Positions 8,639-18,159 are shown, numbered from the stretch's first letter. The stretch is 31,110 nucleotides of DNA from Bremia lactucae (GCF_004359215.1 NC_090612.1:1279125-1310234), one strand, 5' to 3'. Program-made: numbers and translations. Notes: generated from the sequence alone by a model not told the origin.

Positions 8639-9453
8639 GGTTTGCCGCATCGTCAGAGTCCCGATCGTAGAGTCTTGCTCGATCTCAATTCCAAGAAAGA
8701 ACTTGAGCTGGCCCAAATCCGTCATTTCAAGTCGTTGGCTGAGCGCTTGCTTGGTTTCTTGAAGCATCTTGCTGGTACTGCTAGCCAAGATTAAATCGTC
8801 GACGTAGAGCGCGACGAAAATCATGTCTTGGTCATCCCGCTTCATGTACACGCAGTGATCGGATTCACACTTCGTGAAATTCAGTCCCAGCATAAAGTCA
8901 TCAACGGTCTTGTTCCACATGCGGGGCGATTGCTTTAGCCCGTACAGTGACCGTTGTAACTTGCATACATAGTCAGGATTGGCCATATTCGTAAAGCCAT
9001 CAGGCTGTACCATGTAGATATCTTTATCGAGCTGGCCGTTTAGAAATGCTGTCTTCAATCCATCTGATGGACCGCAAATCCGACCTTGGCAGCCAGACTG
9101 AGCAAGATCCGGATCGATGCAAAGTTGGCCACAGGCGCAAACGTTTCTTCATAGTCGATGCCGAACTTCTGTGCAAAGCCTTTGGCCACTAGACGCGCCT
9201 TGTATCTCTCGACTTCACCAGCTTGATTTTCCTTGACGCGAAACACCCATCGATTGCCGATTGACTTGCGTCCTTTCGGAAGGGGTACTAGCGTCCAGGT
9301 CCTGTTCTTTTGTAACAACTTTATTTCCAAGTCGCATGCTTCTTTCCATTTAGCTGCGTCATTGAATTTCATCGCCGACTTGAATGTAGTCGGCATTTCT
9401 CCCACTGAATTCACAACGTACGCAGCCTCAAAGTCTTGAGCTGTGGCTGACAT
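8639..9453 (-). pseudogene. Copia reverse transcriptase (RVT_2)
   Basis: Begins around W-K-E-A-C near 9340-9355 and W-T-L-V-P-L-P near 9280-9305, followed by N-R-W-V-F-R-V-K, E-R-Y-K-A-R-L-V-A-K-G and D-Y-E-E-T-F-A-P-V, all diagnostic of copia RT. A one-base deletion at about 9056 breaks Q-M-D from K-T-A-F-L-N-G. Downstream, Y-G-L-K-Q-S-P-R-M-W and the active-site Y-V-D-D (8795-8806) are intact, as is L-G-Q-L-K-F-F-L-G. The domain ends abruptly at a T-K junction (about 8640), fused in frame to RNase H. Catalytic residues are present but the frameshift would stop synthesis. Confidence 0.9.
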
Positions 9454-9459
9454 TTCTTC

Positions 9460-9850
9460 GAGTTATCGACTTGGTCGCTTAGGCCTTGGTACTTCAGTCG
9501 CATTTTTGAGCGATTGGGTACGTTGGTATCGCTTACTGCCAGACTCAACTTCTTCTTCCTGCGCGGATTCTTCGGTTTCGTGGTCCGTCTGGTCGTGTCG
9601 TGGGAAGTCCTGATCAGTTGCTTCATCATCATCTTGAACAGCGACTTCGTTATAGCGACGGTCGCGCCTCCCACTGTCGAAAGTGTCTTCCATAAACTTT
9701 GCGTCGCGGCTAACAAGCACACGACCACTATCTACTTCTTCGAATCGATATGCTTTCGCATGCTCCTACCGACCGAGCGTCAAACTTGCTGCGTTTTTCT
9801 TTGGGAACCGTAACAAATGCATGGCATTTGAAACCTTCAAATTCGTCAGC
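9460..9850 (-). pseudogene. Copia integrase-RT hinge
   Basis: Low-complexity acidic linker. It starts with H-A-F-V-T-V-P-K-E-K-R-S-K-F-D-A-R near 9775-9825, the conserved end of the integrase region. Then come V-S-R-D-A-K-F near 9690-9720 and an E/D/R-rich tract with runs such as E-E-S-A-Q-E-E-E. Several frame changes occur, and a TAA near 9461-9463 separates it from the RT frame. Linkers of this composition are usual in copia polyproteins. Confidence 0.75.
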
Positions 9851-10595
9851 ACAGGTTTTCTTCCAGTCCAAACTTGGTAGGTGACTTATCCATAACAATA
9901 CCACGCGTTGGGTAACGATTGCGAAGAAAAGCGGAAGTCATAACTGCTTCGTCCCAATATGTCTTTGGCAGTCCAGCGTGCTCAATCAAACATCTTGTAC
10001 ATTCTACCAGTGTCCGGTTCATGCGTTCAGCTACTCCGTTTAGCTGCGGAGTATAAGGTGGCGTGAACTTTTGCTCGATACCGCGCCGCTTGCAGAACTT
10101 GGCCATGTCACCCGACGTGTACTCGCCACCAAGATCGCAGCGAATAGCCCTGACAACTTTGCCAGTCTGAGTTTCAGCGAACGCAACGAACTCGGCAAAT
10201 TTGTCGGCAACTTCAGACTTGTTTCGCAGCAAAAATACCGTGGTAAAGTGCGAGTACTCGTCCGTGAAAGTGACAAAAATACCGCTTGCCGCTGAAAGTC
10301 GTTGACTGCATAGGTCCACACACATCGCTGTAAATAACTTCCAGCAGTTTCTTTGCATGACGAGGCGACTTTGGCATAAAACTTAATCGCGTTTGTTTGC
10401 CAAGCGCACAACCATCGCACAGCTCCTACTGTTTGACCGAAGTAAGAACAATGCCAATACCATAATTCCTTTTGACGATAGTGTCTATACCACTATGTCC
10501 AATGTGCCCAAGTCGAAGGTGCCAGAGGTACGAAGTAGTGTCCCCATGGCATCCCGACGAGCTTGTCACATTGGCTTCGTCAGTACTGACAGGCA
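9846..10595 (-). pseudogene. Copia GAG-preintegrase and integrase core
   Basis: The HHCC zinc-binding part appears first: W-H-L-R-L-G-H-I-G-H near 10500-10530, then after a TAG (10426-10428) C-D-G-C-A-L-G-K-Q-T-R near 10390-10420. The catalytic core follows in another frame: D in the V-T-F-T-D-E-Y-S-H-F block (10245-10275), D in R-C-D-L-G-G-E-Y (about 10118-10141, usually S-D-N/G-G-G-E-Y) and E in P-Q-L-N-G-V-A-E-R-M-N-R (about 10020-10055). All three acidic residues are retained. It would insert element cDNA and make the 5-bp target duplication seen here. Confidence 0.88.
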
Positions 10596-11093
10596 TCATG
10601 CACAGCTTAAAAAGCCCTTGCCCTCGCGGGCTCCAGGCTTCCACTGCATCCTTTTTGCCTTGACAAAACAGCCATCGCTTTCGAACGTGACTGGTCCAAC
10701 ATCCTTTGTGAAACGTCCAACGGAGAAAACATTGCGCGATAGCCTTGGAAAATGCCACACTCCGCGAAGCATACACTTCTTATTTCCATAGGGCGTCTTC
10801 ATTGACATTACAATGTCACCAGTCCCGATCGCTTGTACAACACCATCGTCTGCAAGATGAACGTCCACCGGAGAAATATCTTTATAGTTTGCCATAAACT
10901 CTTTCGAGAATGCCATGTGCTGCGTTGCACCCGAGTCAACCAGCCATACGCAACTCGACTTGGTGGTTCTTAAGTTTCCACCAACCGAGAAGAGAAAATC
11001 ACCAGAGTTGTCTTCGCTCTGCGCGATGTTTGCACGCTGTGCCGGCCGTTGCCGGTCAGCGTTCTCACGAAGCCTCACAGGGCACTTGGCGAT
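10596..11093 (-). pseudogene. Copia zinc-knuckle end and aspartic protease
   Basis: Continues the gag frame after the TAG at 11094-11096: I-A-K-C completes the C-x2-C-x4-H-x4-C knuckle. Then V-W-L-V-D-S-G-A-T-Q-H-M (about 10912-10950) gives the protease active site with its Asp intact. The flap-like region and L-S-R-N-V-F-S-V (about 10730-10755), typical just before the integrase, follow. The frame closes near 10596 through a frameshift. The protease would cut the polyprotein. Confidence 0.85.
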
Positions 11094-11810
11094 CTAATGC
11101 CCGTGTTCCCCACAATAAAGGCAGGCACTGCTAGTCTTTGCAGCCGCTTCACGTCCCTTACGCCGTCCGTTGTCCGTTGTCATAAACGCCTGTCCTTGCC
11201 CGTGCGCGACTCCATCGACGCCGCTACCTTGTTCCTTGCGTTTCATGTCTTCATGCATTAGCCGAGACGTCACGAGTTCCCACGACAACGAGTCGGATCT
11301 TGACTCCAACGCCGTAATCAGGAACGCGTACAACTCGCTTAAACTTGTCAGAAGCGTGATGACCAGATCGTCTTCGCTGACCGGAGCGCCAACCGCGTTG
11401 AGCTGTTCCGCCAATGTCTTGATCTTATTGATGTGCTGAAGCACGTCATCACCTTCGTCCATCATCGTCGTGAAGAAGCGTCGACGTAAGAAAAGCTTGT
11501 TCGCCAAACTCTTCTTCTCGAAATGCCCTTCAAGACGCGACCATGCATCATACGCGCCATTAGCCGACCGAACCAAAGACAACGGCGAATCCTCCATTGC
11601 GAGACAGATTATCTCCATCGCCTTGCGCGACTTTCGTTTGTAAGTCGACTTGTCCAGTGGGTTTGTCAAGTGCTCAGGCTTCACCTCCCCACTCACCACA
11701 TCCCATAAGTCCCGCTCTTCCAGCACCATCTGCATCTTGAATTTCCACAGGTGAAAGTTCGCGCCGCCAAACTTGTTGATGCGGGCGGTCGGAGTGGCAG
11801 AAGTGTCCAT
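11094..11810 (-). pseudogene. Copia gag
   Basis: 238 codons from the ATG at 11808-11810, 45 bp past the primer site. It shows the copia gag (UBN2/DUF4219) pattern: F-G-G-A-N-F-H-L-W-K-F near 11745-11780, A-Y-D-A-W-S-R-L-E near 11530-11560, and a L-x-S-L-P/S-E-L-Y-A-F-type stretch near 11320-11350. It ends in a zinc knuckle C-L-Y-C-G-E-H-G-H that is cut by TAG at 11094-11096 just before the last Cys. The stop is a single-base change away from a sense codon. Gag would form the particle. Confidence 0.88.
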
Positions 11811-11854
11811 GGCAAGAGCGAAGGCAGGGGCGGGGGCAGCAGAGGTTCAGTTGG

Positions 11855-11870
11855 TCTTGGGCTCATAATC
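11855..11870 (-). promoter_or_regulatory. Copia primer binding site, internal tRNA type
   Basis: Directly after the 5' LTR the minus strand reads GATTATGAGCCCAAG. This does not start TGG. Its complement, CTTGGGCTCATAATC, looks like the anticodon arm of a methionine tRNA (anticodon CAT in CTCATAA). Copia elements are known to prime from half-tRNAs cut at the anticodon, so I infer a half-tRNA-Met primer. This is the primer site, not a tRNA gene. Confidence 0.6.
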
Positions 11871-12142
11871 TAATGAATTGGTCAAGAGCACTAGTTCGCA
11901 AAATGCAAAGTAAATATATTTAAGGACTTAGTTCGCAAATCTATTGCTACCTCTAAGCCAACCATTACTTCTAGCCAATCAGCGCTTCCGGAATCTTCTA
12001 GAAGCTTATGACGTCATCGACTGACGTCATTTCAGTGACGTAACCGCATGACGTCATTACCGATATCTACCGGTATAAACTGGTATCCACTGTTGAGCCT
12101 TTTGCTGCCCGAGACGTCTCTTTTTCAGCGTCCTTGACAACA
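11871..12142 (-). repeat. Copia 5' LTR
   Basis: 272 bp, the transcription-driving copy. On the minus strand: TGTTGTCAAGG start, then TACCGGTTTATACC-like inverted motifs, four TGACGT motifs, the heat-shock element, an ATTGG (CCAAT) box and an AAATATATTTA TATA-like tract near 11911-11921. The terminal bases match the 3' LTR. Confidence 0.92.
11975..12056 (-). promoter_or_regulatory. Copia LTR enhancer: CCAAT box, heat-shock element, TGACGT cluster
   Basis: CCAAT box at 11975-11979. Heat-shock element TTCnnGAAnnTTCnnGAA at 11986-12003, four uninterrupted units, each inverted relative to the next. TGACGT motifs at 12009-12016 and 12022-12029 (both perfect TGACGTCA), 12036-12043 (TGACGTAA) and 12049-12056 (TGACGTCA). 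The same sites sit in the 3' LTR at 8185-8189, 8196-8213, 8219-8226, 8232-8239, 8246-8253 and 8259-8266. Known ligands of such sites are heat-shock factors and bZIP proteins of the ATF/CREB type; their role here is inferred. Confidence 0.65.
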
Positions 12143-12147
12143 CATAC

Positions 12148-12375
12148 GACGCTGAAAAACCGACGTAATCGGGAATATACCGGTCCAATACTATGGACTC
12201 GGGCCCCGCCTGAGCGCGGTGTAATGCGAGACATAGATTCTAAAGGTATCACAAGGTGCCAGCTGATGCCCTAATAGGCTATTGCTGTAACGAAAGCGAC
12301 TAAGCTTTGCCTGTAGGTACGGCCAACAGGTAAATCTTCGGCCCTTAAAGCACTCCAACAGCAGGCAACAAATTC
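12148..12375 (-). pseudogene. Gypsy integrase fragment upstream of the copia insertion (G1)
   Basis: Minus-strand continuation of the integrase at 7605-8081. With the copia element and one CATAC removed, I-T-S-V-F-Q-R-R-M joins L-E-L-L-G-S-S, which fits the family's R-F-T-S-x-F-W-x-x-L-F-x-L-L-G-S block. Further upstream (toward 12375) the expected S-D-R-D-P motif is lost and the reading is poor. It is cut at 12376 by the LTR of G2. Confidence 0.65.
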
Positions 12376-12667
12376 TGTAACGGGGTCACATGTGACCGGT
12401 GTGCTGACACACTAAGGATATTGCGACTATGTCATTTAGTCGGGGGGGGGGGGTCAGTACATCAGGGAATATAGCTGGGTTACCGTTTTGACTCAGCTAG
12501 GTACGAATGACACGTGTCTGCACCTCAAGTACGGAGTAATATTATTCAGCAGAACTAAATTAGTAGCATTTAGTAGCCTGATTTATTACTGTAGTTAGAC
12601 TGCTAAAACATTTCAATATATAACAGTTTTGAACTTTCTATGTGAGTTGATGTGTGACCCTGTCACA
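12376..12667 (+). repeat. 5' LTR of G2
   Basis: 292 bp starting TGTAACGGGGTCACATG and ending GACCCTGTCACA, followed by CC and the primer site. Contains a perfect 14-bp palindrome GGTCACATGTGACC near 12385-12398 and a run of about a dozen G near 12441-12453. Confidence 0.85.
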
Positions 12668-12669
12668 CC

Positions 12670-12680
12670 TGGTAGCACTT
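12670..12680 (+). promoter_or_regulatory. Primer binding site of G2
   Basis: TGGTAGCACTT, two bases after the LTR, identical to the sites of G3 and G6. These three gypsy elements therefore probably use the same tRNA primer. Confidence 0.8.
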
Positions 12681-12718
12681 GTTGGTCGATCCCGCGGCCA
12701 AGAAATGAAACAATCTGG

Positions 12719-13780
12719 ATGGCACGCAGGATGGATGACCCTGAAGACTATATGCCTCTCAGGCAGGACTATCCTCACCTTTCCGACGCCCATTGGGAGA
12801 CGGTTGAAAAGGATGGTCAGCCTGTTAGGCGGAGATTCCCTTCTTGTATAATCTGTTACCTAGCTGATCAGAGTCTTCGACTGCCGACAAAGAAGGGGCT
12901 CGAGTTGAGCGCTTCGAGCGCTACGAGTCCTCTCTCATTGATCACGTGCGTACGACAGCGCAAGATGCCACACGGCAGTGAGAGCGAGGCGCAGGGCGCC
13001 TCTTCGGCGTCGGCAGCGTAAACGCCGCGTCCAGATATGTCGAAGCCTGTGAAGATCCGCGTTCCCACGTTCAACGGGAAGGAAAGCGGATAGCTTGATC
13101 TTCTGGATCCGGGAGATCGATTGCGCTGAGCGCAGGCCAGATTCGCGACGTGAGGTCTCAAGTGGCCTTTGCCCTTTCGAACCTGAAAGGTCGGTCAAGG
13201 GCGTGGGCTATGACCAAGGAGACGTCTACTCCGAGATACTTTGTCTCGTGAGAGAGTATGGCTCAAGAGATACGAACGACGTTTCTGATCGCCAACGTGG
13301 CCTACAATCATCAGTCGTTGTTCTTGCGAATCAAGCAAGGAAACCGGTCCTTACAGGACTGTGTCATGGAGCTTCAAAATTTGGAGGCGCCATTGCCGGG
13401 GCTCCGTAGTCGAAAAAAGAAGTAAAGGTCACGGTGTTCATGAACGGTGTCCGAGTCGGCCCTGTTCGCATTGAACTCTGTCGTCGTCAAGCGACTACGT
13501 TCAACGAAGCTGAGCACATAGCTTTGCTGTTGCTGGAATACCACTGCAAGAGATTGGCTCAGGGCCACGTCGGGTCGAAGGTATTTGCCGAAGGCCCCCA
13601 CCCCATCAAGATATCATCGGCCGAATGCGCGTCCGCGCTGGGGAAATTCGAGGGCCGGTGGCCGCTGCTTCGGGTGTAATGCGCTGGCCATTATCGCAGA
13701 AACTTCCCCAAGAACTCATGGAAGGTAGTCCATGGCAAGCCTGCTTCGACGAAAGAATTTCTGGATGCAGTGAGCGTTGT
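12719..13780 (+). pseudogene. Gypsy gag of G2
   Basis: Likely start at the ATG at 12719. An acidic leader with M-P-L-R-Q-D-Y-P-H-L-S runs to about 13020, followed by S-K-P-V-K-I-R-V-P-T-F-N-G-K near 13040-13080 and, after a frameshift, L-I-F-W-I-R-E-I near 13094-13120. F-A-L-S-N-L-K-G-R-S near 13163-13192, M-E-L-Q-N-L-E near 13364-13385, and V-F-M-N-G-V-R-V-G-P near 13434-13463 are family hallmarks. A zinc knuckle near 13670-13720 reads C-F-G-C-N-A-L, then after a missing base H-Y-R-R-N-F, with the last Cys replaced by Phe. At least four frameshifts are needed to read it. Confidence 0.85.
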
Positions 13781-13858
13781 AGAGCTGGAAAACGAAGTCT
13801 CCCAGTGGGCGCAGGACGTCCTACTGGGAGGTCACTCGATCTCAAGAAATGATAAAGG

Positions 13859-14425
13859 TTGCCTCCTCCTTTTCCTGGAGAACAAATCCCGGGGACACCA
13901 ATTTTGTGTTTGGCTGTGGCCGCAGTGCGGTCAAACTTGGTGGTGGTTACCGCTAAGGTGAAGGGGTACGAAGATCTAAAGACAGTCTTGATTGACTCGG
14001 GGGCGTCATACAACTTCGCGGCTAAGGCCACTGTGAAGAATCACGCGTTGTACGCCAAGTCTATTAACGACTCGAAGAGCAACAGCGAAGTGTCCGTTCA
14101 CCTAGCGACAGGATCGCTCGTATTTACTCATAAGGTTTTTTTACCCTTAATAATCAAATTGGATGAGTTTGACTCTAAAGACCCGTTCGTTGTCTTAATC
14201 GGTATGATCTCATCCTTGGGATGCCGTGGCTTAATGAAGAATGAGCCATGGATCAACTGGCGTAGTCGCACCGTGAATGCTAGAAACAAACCACTCAGGA
14301 AACGAGCCTTGGTGAGTACCGTCCCCTCCTCATCACGTAATGAATTGGTGCCCGAACATCGCATTCCACGCTCGAGACGCCTCTTTGCCGGTTCGGCGGA
14401 GGTGGTGCATGAAAAAGGCCGTTGA
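13859..14425 (+). pseudogene. Gypsy aspartic protease of G2 and start of the linker
   Basis: 188 open codons. V-L-I-D-S-G-A-S-Y-N-F (about 13985-14017) is the retropepsin-type active site with the catalytic Asp at 13993-13995. S-V-H-L-A-T-G-S near 14093-14116 follows. The I-L-G-M-x-W-L block, expected near 14195-14225, is scrambled (L-I-G-M-I-S-S-L). N-E-P-W-I-N-W-R-S-R-T near 14240-14272 closes the domain as in the family. This is the longest intact stretch of G2. Confidence 0.85.
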
Positions 14426-14479
14426 GTATCGACTGAAGCCTTAGTAGTGTCGAGGCGGGATCAGCCTCCAGAACCTGAA

Positions 14480-15030
14480 GTCGCGATCGAGGGTGGTTGC
14501 GCAAGCGGTAGTGCTGCGGTTACTACTGCTCAGAAAGTCGCTGTCGCAGTGCGACGCGTAAATGAAGGAGTCGTGTTTCCTCTTTCTTAAGAAGTCGCAA
14601 CCGTGGGCAGTTGCGCATAGGATAGTGCTGCGGTCATTATTGCTTCAAAAGGCGACGTCGCTCGGTGACACGTTAGCGTAGGAGATGCGTTTCCTTCTTC
14701 ACCGGAAGACGTAACCGTGTGGGTTGCGCAAGCGGTAATGCTGTGGTCACTACCGTTCAGGAAGACGCTAGTGTTGAGCGACGCGCACGTGAAGAAGATG
14801 GGCTCCTTTGTCACAGTAAATCGCAGTTGTTGGACGACGCGTAAAGAGTGATGAGGCTGGGTCAGGCTCCACCCAGAAAGACGTAGTCGCTGGTCGACGC
14901 GCACGTAGCAAAGATGGGTTCACTTTGTCACAAAAAATCGCAGTCGTTGGACAGAGCGTACATAACGGTGAGACTGGCTCAGTTCCCGTACAGGAAGGCG
15001 ATGCGCACAAGATGGGGCTGGTTCAGCTCC
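14480..15030 (+). repeat. Tandem repeat in the protease-RT linker of G2
   Basis: At least four degenerate units of about 113-117 bp. Anchors: GTAGTGCTGCGGTTAC near 14506, GATAGTGCTGCGGTCAT near 14622 and GGTAATGCTGTGGTCAC near 14735, and GACGCGCACGT followed by AAGATGGG at about 14779 and 14895. In the element this would encode a roughly 38-residue repeated spacer; stops now break it. Confidence 0.7.
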
Positions 15031-15059
15031 TAAATTAAGATCATAGACGCGGATCGACA

Positions 15060-15750
15060 TGACATGGACGAGTTTGCGGTGGGACCGCTTCCTAAGCTCG
15101 AAGATCTGTACGAGCTTGAGGAGGTATCCCAAAGGGATCCCTGGCGGACTTCAAGGAGGGTTGGCTAGATGATGTGGTCCTGATACGTCGGGAAGCGACG
15201 TCTGTAGAGTTGAACACCTCTTCAGTCATGGACCCGGAGGTGTTGGACGAGTAGATCAAGTCTCATCGTCACAAGAGGTATGACTCGACCATCCTGAAGA
15301 ATCCAAGGGACCCATTTTATCCTCTGTTAAAGGTGTTTGTGGATGTGGTATCGGAAGACTCTCCCTCGATGTTCCTCCGGATCGGGTTTACGCCACGAAA
15401 TTGATCTGGAGGCGGGTTCAAAGTACTGTACGACGCGCAAATGGCAACTGCCCAAGGCGCAAGTAGACGCTATTGACGCATTCTTTGCGGAAAAGCACGC
15501 AGCAGGCCTAGTATGAGAATCGAAGTCGCCACACTCGTCGCCGACGTTTTGTGTCTGTTCTGAGATGGTTAGTCATGCCACAGGGGCGTTCCAACGCTCC
15601 AGCTACGTTTAATTGGCTTGTTACGCAACTCTTTCGGCCGATGCGGCACTTCGCGCAGACGGATTTCGACGATATATTCGTTCGCAGCAAGATTGAAGGG
15701 GTAAAGCGGATGTTCAGGTGCATATTCAGCACTTTCGAGCGGTGTTGATA
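15060..15750 (+). pseudogene. Gypsy reverse transcriptase of G2, core deleted
   Basis: The N-terminal RT region is readable: H-E-I-D-L-E near 15395-15412, G-S-K-Y-C near 15415-15430, A-I-D-A-F-F-A-E-K-H-A-A-G-L near 15471-15513 and S-P-H-S-S-P-T-F near 15530-15552. It then jumps directly to L-V-M-P-Q-G-R-S-N-A-P-A-T-F-N (about 15567-15613), so the intervening palm/fingers blocks (about 70 codons in relatives) are deleted. The active site reads D-F-D-D (15662-15673), with Tyr replaced by Asp. Inactive. Confidence 0.85.
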
Positions 15751-15759
15751 AGTATGCGC

Positions 15760-16490
15760 GAGAATCGATTTTTGCGAACATCAACAAGTGCCTCTTTGGG
15801 GCGAAAGAGATTCCTTTTTGAGATGTTCATTGGGAAGAACGGAATCCGTGCGGATCGAGAGAAGATTCGTGCAATTACACAATAGCCAACGCCGTCATCC
15901 CAGAAAGATTTACGCAAGTGGTTGGGTCTCGCGAACTATTTGCACAAGAACAGCGAGAATTACGCAAAGATGGCCAGGCCATTGACCAACTTGCTAAAGA
16001 ATGACGTGGTCTGGTAGTGGACCGGGGAGGCTCAGCAGGCTTTTGAAGGATTAAATTGAGCCTACAGTCGGCACCAATATTGGCGTTGCTGGACGAGGAT
16101 CGTCCATTTAGTGTGGTGTGTGATGCATCAGACTTTGCCATTGGCTGTGCTCTGTTTTAGCTGGATGCCAATGGTAATAAAAAAAATCAATCGCGGCAGG
16201 TTAAGCCCGCTGAGAAGATTTATCCAGTGCACGACAAGGAACTTCTCGCAATGAAGTACACCCTTGTCAAGTTTCGGGTTCACCTGCTGGGCAGCAAACC
16301 CTTTGTCGTCTATACGGACAATGCCTCGTTAAGGACGGCAACTATGTCGCCACATTTGTCACAGCGCATGGCGCAATATTAGTTACTCTTTGCGGAATAC
16401 AACTTTACGGTGGCTTACAAGCCAGAGAGGCAGAATGTGCAAGCGGACGCCCTGTCGAGACATCCTGATGACGAATTGGCACACGACGTC
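15760..16490 (+). pseudogene. Gypsy RT connection and RNase H of G2
   Basis: Readable through shifts: I-G-K-N-G-I-R-A-D near 15832-15858, K-W-L-G-L-A-N-Y-L-H-K near 15916-15948, L-L-K-N-D-V-V-W near 15990-16013, V-V-C-D-A-S-D-F-A-I-G-C-A-L near 16112-16156 (the first RNase H Asp is kept) then TAG, and F-A-E-Y-N-F near 16390-16410. Q-A-D-A-L-S-R-H-P-D near 16441-16470 closes the RNase H (the family has A-D-A-L-S-R-R-P-D). Several stops are present. Confidence 0.82.
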
Positions 16491-16529
16491 ACCAAATCCT
16501 CTATGAGGCACATGATACGCCAAATAGTG

Positions 16530-17600
16530 GACATTTGGGGCTCGAAAAGACGTACACGTCTGTGGCACGTGACTTCTGGTGGCCCTACATGTACAGGTGG
16601 GTCCAATTGTTTGCCAAGACGTGCGAGACTTGTCAACGAGTAAGCCTCTGCCGTCTTCGGCAGCGCCGCTGCAGAGTTTGCCAGTCCTAGCGGACTGTTT
16701 GCGCTCAGTGAGCATGGACTTCATCTTCTACCTTCCGGCAGATAGGCATGGCCATCGGGCAATATGGTATTTGTGTGTCGCCTCAGCAAGATAGTGCGAC
16801 TAGTGGCGGTTCGCCGAAGCATTACGGCACCGCAGGCGGCACAGCTGTTCATCGACAATGTATTCGACATCATAGACTTCCGGAGTCTTTTGTGAGTGAT
16901 CGAGATCCTCGGTTTGTGTCCGCCTTTTGCAACATCTTTTTCGGCTGACGGGGACTTGACTGGATATGGCGATGGCGGATCATCCGCTGACGGACGGTGA
17001 GATTGAACGGGGAAACCGTGTTTTGGAGGATGTGCTTCATTGCGTTTGCGTGAATGAGCTATCCCAATGGAGTGCGCAGTTAGCTTAAGCGCAATTCGTA
17101 ATGAAAAAAATAATGTGGTGCATTCGTCGACAGGGTTTCCCCCGTTCTATGTGAATGGGTTGTAGCATCCGCGTACTCCCCTATATCGGCCAATAGGTTC
17201 TAATAAGGATGAGGGGGAGGCTGTCGCTGATGACCTGAGAGGCCTAGATGGGGTTCGACCATCGATCAAACGCGGTTCGCAGACGCTTATTGAACTTGTG
17301 AAGCCATTAGGCTACGTGTCAGGGACACCATGGCTGCTGCTCAAGACCTTAAAAAAGAAAACAGTGACAGTAATGGTCGTCAGAATACGCAAGTGTTTAA
17401 GATTGGTGATATGATGCTACTTAATGCTAACAACCTTCCTAAGCACGCGGTATCAGCGATCGGGAGTACGAAGCTTCGTCCGCATTTTGTTGGACCGTTC
17501 ACGGTCATGGTGTGCACGGCATTGCCTACACCATGAACTTGCCATCGGCTATGGCAACGTACCCGACATTCTATGTTTGGATGCTCAAGGCCTACCTTGA
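16530..17600 (+). pseudogene. Gypsy integrase of G2
   Basis: HHCC region: H-L-G-L-E-K-T-Y near 16532-16555 and C-E-T-C-Q-R near 16622-16640. The catalytic core shows S-M-D-F-I-F-Y-L-P near 16711-16740, V-S-D-R-D-P-R-F-V near 16892-16920 and T-D-G-E-I-E-R-G-N-R near 16990-17020; all three acidic positions are kept. C-terminal K-L-R-P-H-F-V-G-P-F-T-V near 17471-17506 and Y-P-T-F-Y-V near 17560-17577 follow. The frame changes at least six times. Confidence 0.83.
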
Positions 17601-18159
17601 TCCGGCGGACTGGTCTGAAACAGAAGCCACAGTTGCCCCATCATCTGATGAGGTTAATCAGCCAAGGGCGCAGCAGACCCCTCACTTGAGGGATGGCCGG
17701 TCGTCCCTGAAGGAGTCGCAGTTGGCCTCGAAGGGTACGAAGGATGACACAAGGGGTGCGCAGAATGTTGCGAGGGAGGGGCAGGAGCCTGCGTTGAGAT
17801 CGCAAGGTGGCTCTCAAGGATCTCCACCCAATCAAACAACGTAGCCAGCCAATGATGATGGTTATTCAAGTCCTTGTCCATCGTCGCAGTCAAATACCCC
17901 ATCCGGTCGTCGAGCTGAGTCGCAAGCTGCTCCAAGCAATGTTGTCGATAGCTCTATGATTCTTCACAATGCTACACACGACGATCATCCGCATGATGAT
18001 GGTCCCCGAGGACGCGGGCACGATCCCTCAAGGTAGATAGGACATCTCGACATGCCGTTAAGCGATCCTGGCAGAAAGCTAGTGAGCTCTGAAGGGGTCG
18101 AAACTCCCCAGACGAACGTGAAGAACCATGGTGGTATAAATTCGTCCTCCTCAACTCTT

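Larger units (their letters stand above)
8082..12142 (-). mobile_element. Ty1/copia LTR retrotransposon, near-complete
   Basis: 4061-bp element on the minus strand with two LTRs, a tRNA-like primer site, a purine tract and the copia domain order gag, protease, integrase, RT, RNase H. The order integrase before RT separates Pseudoviridae-type (copia) from gypsy elements. Stops or frameshifts occur at 11094-11096, about 10600, 10426-10428, about 9850, about 9470 and about 9056, and the RT-RNase H junction is deleted. It is therefore not autonomous. The two LTRs differ at about ten positions and one indel over 271 bp, so insertion is fairly recent. It is inserted in the G1 gypsy integrase. Confidence 0.92.

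Noticed and set aside
11094..11096. Possible programmed TAG readthrough inside the copia zinc knuckle
   Set aside because: A second in-frame TAG (10426-10428) and several frameshifts follow, so ordinary decay explains it. The stop also falls inside a domain, not at its border.
11855..11872. tRNA-like CTTGGGCTCATAATC as a tRNA gene
   Set aside because: Only the anticodon arm is present; it is the copia primer site.
12441..12453. Run of G in the G2 LTR as a G-quadruplex
   Set aside because: A single homopolymer run without the four separated G-tracts; more likely slippage or sequencing noise.
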